Below, one piece after another: positions 1 to 9,148 of a stretch of DNA of 45,012 nt. The stretch's first letter is position 1. The number at the start of each line of letters is the position of its first letter. The stretch comes from a virus, in the IMG/VR virus record IMGVR_UViG_3300037502_002036, positions 1-45,012 of that record. The stretch is one strand, 5' to 3'. Made by a program: the position numbers and the translations under genes. The notes beneath the pieces are model-generated. The model searched no databases and was not told the DNA's origin. It saw only the letters and a list, made by a program, of their open reading frames with translations.

Positions 1-8
1 AAGGAATC

Positions 9-2342
9 ATGGGGTTACCTGCTATGGGTGCAGAGCCCCCCGCACAAAGCCCCTACGACGATCCGCAAACGCAGGCGGTTTATGAAGACTTACGAGCCAA
101 TGTAAGCCCTAAGCAATTTAGTGGTGAGATGCTTGGTTCGATGTCTGAGATGGATCCCCAGACGACAGAGGGATTTCTTGCCCAGCTTGAAGCTGCAAAT
201 CTTCCGCCGGAAGTAATTCGTGCGTTAGAGGATCTTGTCCAAGTTGTTCTTGAGAATCCGGGGAACTATCCGGAGATTCGTGCCTTGGCAATTGAAGAGG
301 GCATTCCTGAAGAAATTCTGCCTGAGTCTTTCGACTTGGACTTCTTCACGATGTTCAAGATGGCCTTGGACGGCTTAACGCCGGAAATGCCTTCGCAACC
401 TCCTCTTCGTATGGCAAGAGGTGGACTAGCGACATTGCCCACTCCTCAGATGACCGAAATGGCTCAAGCCATACGGGGGATGGGTCGTGGAGGTGATACG
501 ATGCTAGCCCACATTACGCCTGAAGAAGCGGGAATGTTGAAGGCCATGGGTGGATCAGGGACGATTAACCCCTACACAGGATTACCTGAGTTTAAGCTTT
601 TTAAGAAAGTTGCTAAAGCCATTGGCGGGGCCGTCAAGAGTGTAGTTAAGGCCGTGGGCTCTGTTGTGAAGTCTGTAGGCAAGGCCGTTGTGAGCGCGGT
701 CAAAGGGGTAGTTTCTGCTGTCAAGAAGGTAGCCAAGAGCCCTATTGGTCGGATCGCAATTGCTGTTGCAGCAGGTTATTTCTTAGGCCCAATGGCAGCT
801 TCTGCCCTTTCTGGTGCTGCTGCTTCTGCGGGAGCCGCAACTGTAAGTGCTGCTCTTACATCAAAGGTGGGTGTAGCGGCAGTTAGCGGCTTTGTTGGAG
901 GCTTTACCTCTAGCGCAGCAGCCGGAGACAAAATCTCGGTTGCCTTAAAAAACGGGGTAACAGGAGCAGTCACTGGTGGTGCTATGTCCGGGATCACCGG
1001 TGGTTCTGCGGCGTTTCAAGCTGGAAGTTACACAGGGCCCACGACGATCTCCGGGCAGTGGGAACGGTTAACTGGAGCAGTTAAAGACTTCATGACTCCA
1101 GCTTCGGCTCAAACTATTACTCCGGCTCCTGGCGAAATACCTCCGCCTGCTGCAGGGGACTACCTAAGTTCGGGAGATGCTCAAGCGCTTTTAGCTTCTG
1201 AAGGGGCGGTTCCTTCGGGGATACCTGTTACTCCGTCTGACATACGCGTTTCTGCTATCCCGCCACAATCCTTGGCTGGAGCGACAGCACCGGTAGAAGC
1301 ACCGTTGTCTGCTGCAACAGCACCGATAGAAGCTCCCGTTGCTGCACCACTCAGGGGACAACAAACCTTTACGGGAACTGTTCCAGCGCCTCCTGAATAC
1401 ACTACGTATGAACCGGTAGCTACTGATTACATGAGTTCCCCAGATGCTCAAAACTTATTAAGAGCAGAAGGCTACTCGTCTGATCTTTTATCTAACCGGT
1501 ATGCTTCTCCCGAAGGAATGAGTTTATCTTCTGTTCCTTCTTACTCCAATTTAGAAACCACACCGACCCAACAAACAACACCAAAAGTTACTGGAGGTGG
1601 AGGTGGAGGTGGAGGTGGAGGTGGAGGCGGCACAGCCGCAGGAGGAGAATCCCCTGGGATTATTGATAGGACTAAAGAGTTCTTCACTAACCCCTCTTTG
1701 GACAGCTTCCAAAACATTCTTGTCAACCCCAATGCTACGACCTTCTTAGGCAAGTACGGTCCTTTAATTGGTGCGGGTACTTTAGCGCTTGGTGCGACAG
1801 GGGCAATGAAAGCGCCTCCCGTAGACGAAACTCCGTTGGACTTTGATCCGATGACGGGAGAAAAAATCGGTGGGCCGTCGTTCAAGGAACTACGCCCTGA
1901 TCTGTTTGCGGATGACCGTAAGCTCAGTGCTCCAGGGTTCCAGCTTTCAGAAACGATTGTTGAGCCTCCACGTTATGGCGTTATGCCCGTGATGGGTTCA
2001 TCGCCCTATTCTGCTCCTGCCTTTACGTTGCAGCCCGGTGGCATACCGCAGCCTTATAACAGAGAAGGGATGTATGGCATCCCAATGCTTTACATGGCGA
2101 AGAGCGGTTCAGGGATCATGGGCGTAGAGAAGTTCCCGCGTAAGACGGGCCCGATCAATGGCCCAGGGACCGGAACTTCTGACTCGATTCCCGCAATGCT
2201 CTCTGATGGCGAGTTCGTGTTCACGGCTAAAGCAGTCCGCAACATGGGCGGTGGATCACGGCGCAAGGGTGCTGCACGGATGTACAAGATGATGAAGATG
2301 CTTGAGGGTGGTCCCGTTGGTGCAGCAAGGAAAAAGGGATAA
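9..2342 (+). CDS. Virion-associated (ejection/tail-type) protein with cationic amphipathic segment
   Basis: The protein has 777 residues and starts at ATG 9 behind AAGGA. Around residues 160-195 it carries a signature I know from many phage structural proteins (DTMLAHITPEEA, then GGSGTINP and TGLPEF). Residues about 195-245 form a Lys/Val/Ala amphipathic repeat of the VKSV/KAVG type, followed by a hydrophobic Ala/Gly stretch. A poly-Gly linker of 13 residues lies near residue 535. The C terminus has the SDSIPAMLSDGEFV motif common in phage tail proteins. It is followed 3 bases later by the next gene of the same late operon. Role inferred: membrane-interacting virion or DNA-ejection protein. 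The exact function is unknown. Confidence 0.75.
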   Translation: MGLPAMGAEPPAQSPYDDPQTQAVYEDLRANVSPKQFSGEMLGSMSEMDPQTTEGFLAQLEAANLPPEVIRALEDLVQVVLENPGNYPEIRALAIEEGIPEEILPESFDLDFFTMFKMALDGLTPEMPSQPPLRMARGGLATLPTPQMTEMAQAIRGMGRGGDTMLAHITPEEAGMLKAMGGSGTINPYTGLPEFKLFKKVAKAIGGAVKSVVKAVGSVVKSVGKAVVSAVKGVVSAVKKVAKSPIGRIAIAVAAGYFLGPMAASALSGAAASAGAATVSAALTSKVGVAAVSGFVGGFTSSAAAGDKISVALKNGVTGAVTGGAMSGITGGSAAFQAGSYTGPTTISGQWERLTGAVKDFMTPASAQTITPAPGEIPPPAAGDYLSSGDAQALLASEGAVPSGIPVTPSDIRVSAIPPQSLAGATAPVEAPLSAATAPIEAPVAAPLRGQQTFTGTVPAPPEYTTYEPVATDYMSSPDAQNLLRAEGYSSDLLSNRYASPEGMSLSSVPSYSNLETTPTQQTTPKVTGGGGGGGGGGGGGTAAGGESPGIIDRTKEFFTNPSLDSFQNILVNPNATTFLGKYGPLIGAGTLALGATGAMKAPPVDETPLDFDPMTGEKIGGPSFKELRPDLFADDRKLSAPGFQLSETIVEPPRYGVMPVMGSSPYSAPAFTLQPGGIPQPYNREGMYGIPMLYMAKSGSGIMGVEKFPRKTGPINGPGTGTSDSIPAMLSDGEFVFTAKAVRNMGGGSRRKGAARMYKMMKMLEGGPVGAARKKG
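1593..1631 (+). repeat. GGAGGT microsatellite coding poly-Gly
   Basis: Six perfect GGAGGT hexamers followed by GGAGGC GGC encode an uninterrupted glycine run inside the 777-residue virion protein. Because the unit is 6 bases, unit gain or loss changes linker length without a frameshift. Confidence 0.9.
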
Positions 2343-2345
2343 AAC

Positions 2346-3980
2346 ATGGCTACGGAAACCGTACAACAGATAGTCCGAGAAGCGCCAGAGATTGAGCTTC
2401 TTAAGCGTCAGCTTATGGAGCAGGCGCAAGGGCTTGCGCTTAGTAACCAACTAAAAACGCAGCTTGAAAGACCTGAGGCACAGTATCGAATAGCCGGGTT
2501 TGATCCCACACAGCAAAGAGCAATTTCTGCTGCTGAGACACAAGGTATCGGGGCATTTGCCCCGTTTATGCAGTCTGGGAGCCAAGCACTACAGTCGGCT
2601 TACTCAACGACAGCAGAAGCTGCAGACATTCTTCGCGGATCTGATGTCCGTCGTCAATTTGCTGATGCCCAACAAGCTTTAGCGCAAGCAGGCGGGGCTA
2701 CTGCGGCAATGACCAAGGGCCTTCCTCTTCTTGGGGAAGCGCAAACACTAGCAGGTGGCGCGGCTAATCAGCCTGGATTTGGTCGAGGCGTTGGGGCGAG
2801 TTACACGGCTGCAGAGCAGGCACGTCAAGCGGCAGCACAGCCTGGGTTTGAGCGCGGCATTGGTGCTTTGTATGGTGCGGCAGACTACTCTCGTTTAGCA
2901 GGTAATCTTGGTCAGGCTCCTACGATTGAGTCCTATCCTGGGGTTACCACAAGCTCCTTCTTGCAGCCTGGGGCATCTTCTGCCTACATGTCGCCTTACA
3001 TGCAGAACGTCCTTGATGCTCAGATGCGTGAGATACAGCGTCAAGACGACATTGCACGGCAGGGGCGGTCGGCACGAGCAGTGGCATCAGGTGCTTTTGG
3101 GGGTACTCGCTCGGCAGTAGAAGAGGCTGAAGCAGCACGGAACTTGGCTCAGTTGAAGTCCAATGTTGCCGCTTCTGGCCTGCAACAAGCCTTCCAACAG
3201 GGTCAACAGCAGTTCAACGTGGAAGAGCAATCACGTCTCGCGGCACAACAGGCCAACCAGCAAGCAGGCATGCAAGCGGCCTTGGCGAATCAACAGATGC
3301 TTGGTCAGTACGGACTAACACAGGCCCAGTTGGGACAGCAGACTGCCGAGATGTTGCGTCAAGCGGGTCTTGGTGAGATTGGTGTTGCTGGTCAACGAGC
3401 GGGTCTTGGTCAACAGGCAGCGCAGCAGCTTGCTCAAGCGGGGTCTATGGAAGCGGGTACAGCAGCGCGGCAAGCAGAGTTGCAACAACAAGCGGCTCAA
3501 ATCTACGGTTCATTGGCAGGCCAGACTGCTGGAATTTACGGCCAACAGGCGCAACAACTGCAGGGCCTTGGGCAGGGAATTGGGTCTCTTGCTGGTCAGC
3601 AGTTTGGTATTGGCGCGCAGATGGCCGCAGGCCTTGGTGGCCTGGGTCAGCAGCTTGGTGGCCTGGGTATTCAGGCAGGTGCTCTGGGGCAGACGGCACA
3701 AGGTCTTGCACAGGGGGACATCAACTTCTTGTACAACATCGGTCAGGCTCGTCAGGCGCTGGAACAACAGAAGCTCGATGCACAGAGGGCCTCTGCGATG
3801 CAACAGATATACGTTCCATACCAGCAAGCGGCGTTCTTGTCGGACATCTACCGAGGCGCTCCGTCAACCCAGATGCAGACATCGGCAGCAAGCACACCAC
3901 AACCAAGTCCTTTCCAGCAAATTGTTGGAACGGGGCTAGGCGTTGCTGCTACTGCAGCAGGTCTCAAAAAACTTTTCTAA
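2346..3980 (+). CDS. Gln/Ala-rich virion structural protein
   Basis: This 544-residue protein starts at ATG 2346, 3 bases after the upstream stop. Its composition is extreme in Gln, Ala and Gly, predicting long helices. A near-repeat (QPGFGRGVGASY, then QPGFERGIGALY) lies around residues 140-180. The segment MSPYMQNVLDAQMREIQRQ followed by ARAVASGAFGGTRS (about residues 215-260) matches a pattern seen in structural proteins of marine and freshwater podoviruses (established family resemblance, not searched). It is probably an internal virion or ejection protein acting with its two large neighbours. No catalytic motif is visible. Confidence 0.7.
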   Translation: MATETVQQIVREAPEIELLKRQLMEQAQGLALSNQLKTQLERPEAQYRIAGFDPTQQRAISAAETQGIGAFAPFMQSGSQALQSAYSTTAEAADILRGSDVRRQFADAQQALAQAGGATAAMTKGLPLLGEAQTLAGGAANQPGFGRGVGASYTAAEQARQAAAQPGFERGIGALYGAADYSRLAGNLGQAPTIESYPGVTTSSFLQPGASSAYMSPYMQNVLDAQMREIQRQDDIARQGRSARAVASGAFGGTRSAVEEAEAARNLAQLKSNVAASGLQQAFQQGQQQFNVEEQSRLAAQQANQQAGMQAALANQQMLGQYGLTQAQLGQQTAEMLRQAGLGEIGVAGQRAGLGQQAAQQLAQAGSMEAGTAARQAELQQQAAQIYGSLAGQTAGIYGQQAQQLQGLGQGIGSLAGQQFGIGAQMAAGLGGLGQQLGGLGIQAGALGQTAQGLAQGDINFLYNIGQARQALEQQKLDAQRASAMQQIYVPYQQAAFLSDIYRGAPSTQMQTSAASTPQPSPFQQIVGTGLGVAATAAGLKKLF

Positions 3981-3989
3981 GAGGCACAC

Positions 3990-5996
3990 ATGGCAAAGAG
4001 CAAAGTCTTAGACAGGCCCATGTTTATTGGCGCGGAGATGTCCGACGAACCGGTGATGGATGTCGAAAACGTCGGGATCATGCAAGGGTTCAAAGATCTC
4101 TTCGAGGATGATGAAGAAGAAATGGATGACGAGATGGAAATGGGCCAAGTCATGGGCCGTACTCCTGACTCGCCTGAGATCCTGATGAACAATCTTCGGG
4201 GTGACATGCGCTCTATCGACGCTCGTCGTGACGAACTTGCTGACTTAGTCGGATACCAAGCCGCAAGCGAGACACCTGAGCCTGTGCTTGCAATGCTTCA
4301 GCCGGTGTTGGCCCAACAGGGTGGAATCGGCGCGCTTCCCATGCCAGGAGCCATGCCTCCCGGACCACCCCCTGGAATGCCGCCTGAAATGATGCCCCCA
4401 CCCGGAATGCCTCCTGGTGGAATGCCTCCTGAAATGATGCCTCCTCCAGGGGCCATGCCTCCCGGACCACCTCCAGGGCCACCCCCTGGAATGCCTCCTT
4501 TGCAAATGGCGCGCGGAGGGATCGTTCAGCGTTTTAGCGAAGGGTCCGATGAGGAAGCCGTGACCCCGTACGGAGAGTCTTCCTCAGACTTTGCTGATCT
4601 TCCCGTGGAACTTAAGCAACAGGCACGAGATGAAGTTGTCTCTTTCCTTACACGGCAGCCTGCTAAAGTTCCTGCCTTGCGTTCTTTAGCAGAGGCGCGC
4701 GCTAGGGAATACGCAGACATTCTTGGCAGCAACAAAGAGTCTACGCAAGCACAGTTACTCTTAGAACTCGGGCAACGGGCTTTTGGTTACGCCTCTAATA
4801 CGGATGAACAAGGTCGTCCTTTGCGTGGAAGCCCTCTTGCTCGGATAGCTGGAGCCGTTCGTACACTGCCTGGAACTGTTGCCAAGTATGCTGGTGAGAT
4901 CCAGAAAGAAGACCGTGCTCTCAAACTCGCTGGGATTCAGGCTGCTGAGAAAGAGCGTGAGGCCATTCGTGATGCAAATACGAAGCTCATTGAGGGCCAG
5001 CGTAAGAGCTTTACGGAAATCGTTAGGAAGTCTGGGGGTACTAACTCCTTGTTTGGTAAGGGCGCGTGGGAGTGGAAGGTAGTCAATACGCCAAACCTCC
5101 TGGCCCGTTATGCGGCAGGCGAGACAGATGATGAGCAGACTAATCTTGTTGAGTCGGCGATCACGAAGCTTTCTCAACCTCGGCTAGAAAGCCGTATTGA
5201 TCCTGACACGAAGCTTCCTTATCAGGTAAGTGTTCCGCCTACGCTTCCTTCTTTTGTCACACAAGCTCGTGATGCACGAAAAGGATTGGCTGCACCTACT
5301 GCCCCAAGAGCAACAGGACGGACAGAAGCAGCACCTGCTGCCGCAGGGTCTGGGATCCAACCGGCTGCGCCTAGTGGTACGGGAATTCTTCCAGGTGTTG
5401 CCACAGCTGGGGGAGGAGACCTTCCCCCCAGCATGCGCGGACCAAAGCCCACAGTCGAGGCTCCAGGAACACCCGGAGCGCTCACTGGAAGAACTTTGTG
5501 GAGCATGAGCACAAACATCACCGGTCCTGGATCAGCAGTAACTGGAGCCATTTCTCAAATTCCAGGGCTTGGTGGAACTTTCCCCGAGGTAACGCAGGCT
5601 CGCAGTTTGGCCGTGCAAGAAGTTGAAAACCTTATTGAAGCCTTCATTAAAAGTAAACAGGCAGGAGTCAAAGAGCAGGAAAGGCTTCGCTCTGTTTATG
5701 CAGTTGGCCCAAGATTTATTGATGATCCTGCTGCATATAGAGATCGATTAATTGCTATCGATGAAGAACTGGGTCGAGATCTAAACCTCGCTAAACAAAT
5801 GGCAAAAAATGAAGATTTGTCTAGTGAAGATAGACAGGCAGCACGACGAACACTTGTCTTGGGGCAAAAGCTAAGGTCAAATTTGGGCGTTCCTCTTCGT
5901 GTATATAGCGAAGAAGATATAGTAGGGCTCCCCCCTGGAACTGAGGTTCTCTGGTATGGCATACAACCAGCTAGGGTTCCTGAAAGGAAAAAGTAA
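3990..5996 (+). CDS. Virion-associated protein with Pro-Gly-Met repeat linker
   Basis: The 668-residue product has an acidic N terminus (DDEEEMDDEMEM near residue 45). A collagen-like Pro/Gly/Met linker of PPGMPPEMMPPPG-type repeats covers roughly residues 115-170. The linker ends in MARGGIVQRFSEG, a GG box also found in neighbouring virion proteins. The C-terminal half is helical and charged. Poly-proline runs usually need EF-P for translation. It sits between two large structural genes and overlaps the next start by one base (TAATG). It is likely a structural or ejection-apparatus protein. I do not recognise a specific family. Confidence 0.65.
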   Translation: MAKSKVLDRPMFIGAEMSDEPVMDVENVGIMQGFKDLFEDDEEEMDDEMEMGQVMGRTPDSPEILMNNLRGDMRSIDARRDELADLVGYQAASETPEPVLAMLQPVLAQQGGIGALPMPGAMPPGPPPGMPPEMMPPPGMPPGGMPPEMMPPPGAMPPGPPPGPPPGMPPLQMARGGIVQRFSEGSDEEAVTPYGESSSDFADLPVELKQQARDEVVSFLTRQPAKVPALRSLAEARAREYADILGSNKESTQAQLLLELGQRAFGYASNTDEQGRPLRGSPLARIAGAVRTLPGTVAKYAGEIQKEDRALKLAGIQAAEKEREAIRDANTKLIEGQRKSFTEIVRKSGGTNSLFGKGAWEWKVVNTPNLLARYAAGETDDEQTNLVESAITKLSQPRLESRIDPDTKLPYQVSVPPTLPSFVTQARDARKGLAAPTAPRATGRTEAAPAAAGSGIQPAAPSGTGILPGVATAGGGDLPPSMRGPKPTVEAPGTPGALTGRTLWSMSTNITGPGSAVTGAISQIPGLGGTFPEVTQARSLAVQEVENLIEAFIKSKQAGVKEQERLRSVYAVGPRFIDDPAAYRDRLIAIDEELGRDLNLAKQMAKNEDLSSEDRQAARRTLVLGQKLRSNLGVPLRVYSEEDIVGLPPGTEVLWYGIQPARVPERKK

Positions 5997-8900
5997 TGAA
6001 CACGCCTCCTCTTCCTGAAGGGCTTGAACCAATCCGAGAAGGGGTTGGAGGAAGCCTGTCCGAAACAGTTATCGAACCCTTTAAAAGCACTGTTCCTCCG
6101 TTGCCAGCAGGGCTTGTTGCTTCAGATCCCACCTTAGGTGAAAAGGCAGAACAGATTGCCATTGGAACCGCAGAAGGTGGTGTTCGTGGAACAACTCTTT
6201 TGGGCGGCGGCCTTCTTGGAGGCAAGTACGGTGCGACGCTTGGTGGAGCAATAGCTGGTCCTCCAGGTGCTGTTGTTGGAGGAACTACTGGTTTCTTGGG
6301 TGGATTGACTGTTGGATTCCTGGCGTCTGAGGAGCTTGGTGATCTGTTCCCTGGAGTACCCAGAGAGGATCTTGCGCCCTATCGTGAAGGTGCTAAGACC
6401 TTTGGCGAATCGATGTCGATGTACCCCGTTGCCTTTGGCATCCCTCAAATGACTGCCAACCGCGTTGCGAGATTTCTCTCCGCGATGGGCGAATCTGCTC
6501 GTGCTCGTCCTGTTGCCACTGGAATCGCTACTACATTGAGTAGCACCGGAGCAGGACTAGGTGGAGGTATGGCCGAAGCCTATGCGCCGGGTAGCCCCGG
6601 CATAAGGATGGGAGCAGAGGTTGCTGGTGCCCTTATCTTCCCTTCTCCCCTTGTTTTGGCAACTAATGCGGCTGGAACGGGCTACGACTTTGCAAAGAAC
6701 ATCATTGGTCAGTTTTCTGGAAACACTAGAGAAGCTCGTGCCGGTACGCTTCTTCGTAATGCTTTGGAAGAGGCGGGAGAAGATGTTGATGAGATCGTGC
6801 GTAAGCTGTCACAGCCCACACCCCTTGACCCACGAACCAGGACTGCTATTCAACCGACCGCAGGGCAGAAGACGGGCGTTCCTGTTCTCAATGCTATTGA
6901 AAAGACGCTTGCCAACGCACATGCGAAGTACGGTGGCCTGAATAAAGAACAGGGTGAGAAGGCCTTCCAAGCTTATCAACTTGTCATCGAGCGACTCAAG
7001 GACATTGGCGATCCACAGTCTTTGAGGAAAGCAGGAGAGCTTGAGGCCCAGTATTTTGATCAGCAACTGCAAAGCCGAATTGATCTTGCCGAACTTGAGG
7101 CTGCTCAGGCCATTTCGCGCATCAGCAAAGACACGCCTGTTGCACGTCAACAGATTGGTCAAATTATTCGTGGCAATGTGGACGAGGCCCTAAAGCAAGC
7201 ACGTGTTGTTGAAAAAGAGCTTTGGAACAATGCCTACAAGGCCAGCTTTAAGACCAACGCAGCAGGCGAGGTGGTTCCTCGTCAAGTACGACCAAACAAC
7301 ATTGTGATGGCCTACGTTGATCGCGTATCACAGATCAACCCGGCCTTTGTCAATGATCTTGTCCCTGCTTCCGTTCAAAAAGCAATGCAGAACTTGGGCG
7401 TTACAGACAAAGTCATTCAACAATATCGTCTTGGTCGTCGAACTCAAGAGTTTTTGGAGTCTGGTTCTGTTCCCACAGAGTTCATGCCCAAGGGCATTAA
7501 GCCTGTAGAGGTGTCGGATCTTGTCGATCTTCGCAGCAACCTTTTGGAACTTGCCCGTAAGTCCTCTTCGCAGGGGGACAACTCGGCAGCTAGTCTCTTT
7601 GGAAATCTTGCAGAAGAGTCCCTGGAGTCTCTGAGTCGTGTGGACAACAAGGCTTATGACAAGGCCCGGATGTTCTCTCGGTCCTTGAACGACACCTTCA
7701 CACGTTCCTTTGCTGGAGACATGCAGCGCACTTCGCCGAGCGGAGCAGAGAGGTTGCCGGTAGAGATCCTCGTTTCACGGGCCTTTACCTCTAATGCTGA
7801 CCTCACTGCCCTGCGGATGCAGGAAATCGAAGAAGCTGTTGGGTTCATGGAAAAAGCCCAACGCGACATGGCTACTCAGTTTCCACGTAGCCCGGAGGCC
7901 GCTGCACTTCAAGACCTCATTCCCTTCACACGTGAACAGGTCGCTTCTACAACGGAAGCCCAGGCACGGGCTATACGTTTGATTGCGGCTAACTACGTTG
8001 ATCCTACGACAGGACGGTTGAACGCTCAGGCGCTTGCTCGTTGGACGATACAAAACAAGCCTACCTTAGATCGCCTTGGCATCACCCAAGACCTTAATAA
8101 CGCCACCGTAGCAGAGAACACTCTCAAGCTTCTGGGCGATCCCAATAGTGCAGCAAGTAAGGCAATCCGAAATCAGCAAACCTTTGCTCGTTTGCTTGAG
8201 TTTGAGAACGGTTCTATGGCCGTGGCCGATGCTCTGCGGAGTAACTTCCCGCTCAAGAGCATGAACAACCTTGTCAAGGTTGCCCAAAAAGGTGGGCCGG
8301 AGGCTGTGGCAGGGTTGAAATCCTCTGTCTATGACTACGCGTTTAACGCGGCCACCAATCGTAATGGCGTAATGAGCCCCACGGTTCTTGAGCAGATCTT
8401 CTTCAAGCCTCTTGCTCAGAACCAGCCCTCTGTTGCCAAAGTACTTCGCAGCCAGGGCTTGATGAGCTTGTCAGAAGAGAAGAATCTTCGTCGTTTAATC
8501 AACCCAATGAAACGGGTCGAGGAAGCGATGAAGAGCGGCAGCCGTGAGAGCATGGAAGAGGTCATCGGTGTAACGTCACCCTTAACAGATGTGGCTCTCC
8601 GTGTGATGGGTTCTGCTGGAGCCTCCCTGGTTGCACCTAGTGGACCAGGATCCCTGATTGCTGCCTCTGCGGGTTCTCGTTTCACACGGAAGGTTTTTGA
8701 CCAGATCCCTAAGCTCTCCCTTACGCGGATGATTGAGGATGCAACCCAAGATCCGAAGTTGATGGCGATGCTTCTGCAAAAAGCACCTCCTATTGCTGGG
8801 CAACAACGTGGTTTAGCAAGAAATCTTCATGGTTACCTCGTTGCTGCTGGTTATAACCGTGCTACCTATGAAGAGCCTGAGGAAGAGGTTCCAGCTACGC

Positions 8901-9148
8901 CAACCACAGGCATGCCTGCTTCTCAGTTGCTACGCCAACTCCCTTCTGCACCACAGACCACGGGAGTTCCTGGGCTAAAAAGCGCACCGAGTGTCACGCC
9001 TCAAGGACCACGGTTAGGGGCTGCCGCACTACCTACGCCATCAGCACCGCAAGCGCCGGGACAACCGCCGCAAACAAACAGTAGGCAGATGCTTCAGTCC
9101 TTGTTCCCGTTTGATACAACCTTGCGCGCCGGATCGCCTCTCCAATAA
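5996..9148 (+). CDS. Large internal virion / DNA-transfer type protein
   Basis: This protein of 1050 residues starts at ATG 5996, overlapping the preceding TAA by one base and preceded by GAAAGGAAAA. Residues about 60-115 are a Gly/Ala-rich hydrophobic stretch with GxxxG spacing, compatible with membrane insertion. Residues about 240-800 look like a long helical, Gln/Glu/Arg-rich body. The C-terminal tail (about 965-1050) is Pro/Thr/Gln-rich and disordered. Length, late-operon position and composition fit an ejected internal virion protein. No lysozyme or transglycosylase motif was found. The 3' end overlaps the convergent exonuclease gene by 55 bases. Confidence 0.65.
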   Translation: MNTPPLPEGLEPIREGVGGSLSETVIEPFKSTVPPLPAGLVASDPTLGEKAEQIAIGTAEGGVRGTTLLGGGLLGGKYGATLGGAIAGPPGAVVGGTTGFLGGLTVGFLASEELGDLFPGVPREDLAPYREGAKTFGESMSMYPVAFGIPQMTANRVARFLSAMGESARARPVATGIATTLSSTGAGLGGGMAEAYAPGSPGIRMGAEVAGALIFPSPLVLATNAAGTGYDFAKNIIGQFSGNTREARAGTLLRNALEEAGEDVDEIVRKLSQPTPLDPRTRTAIQPTAGQKTGVPVLNAIEKTLANAHAKYGGLNKEQGEKAFQAYQLVIERLKDIGDPQSLRKAGELEAQYFDQQLQSRIDLAELEAAQAISRISKDTPVARQQIGQIIRGNVDEALKQARVVEKELWNNAYKASFKTNAAGEVVPRQVRPNNIVMAYVDRVSQINPAFVNDLVPASVQKAMQNLGVTDKVIQQYRLGRRTQEFLESGSVPTEFMPKGIKPVEVSDLVDLRSNLLELARKSSSQGDNSAASLFGNLAEESLESLSRVDNKAYDKARMFSRSLNDTFTRSFAGDMQRTSPSGAERLPVEILVSRAFTSNADLTALRMQEIEEAVGFMEKAQRDMATQFPRSPEAAALQDLIPFTREQVASTTEAQARAIRLIAANYVDPTTGRLNAQALARWTIQNKPTLDRLGITQDLNNATVAENTLKLLGDPNSAASKAIRNQQTFARLLEFENGSMAVADALRSNFPLKSMNNLVKVAQKGGPEAVAGLKSSVYDYAFNAATNRNGVMSPTVLEQIFFKPLAQNQPSVAKVLRSQGLMSLSEEKNLRRLINPMKRVEEAMKSGSRESMEEVIGVTSPLTDVALRVMGSAGASLVAPSGPGSLIAASAGSRFTRKVFDQIPKLSLTRMIEDATQDPKLMAMLLQKAPPIAGQQRGLARNLHGYLVAAGYNRATYEEPEEEVPATPTTGMPASQLLRQLPSAPQTTGVPGLKSAPSVTPQGPRLGAAALPTPSAPQAPGQPPQTNSRQMLQSLFPFDTTLRAGSPLQ

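Noticed and set aside
1541-1885. Antisense ORF with poly-Pro
   Set aside because: Poly-Pro is the complement of the GGAGGT repeat; no start signal.
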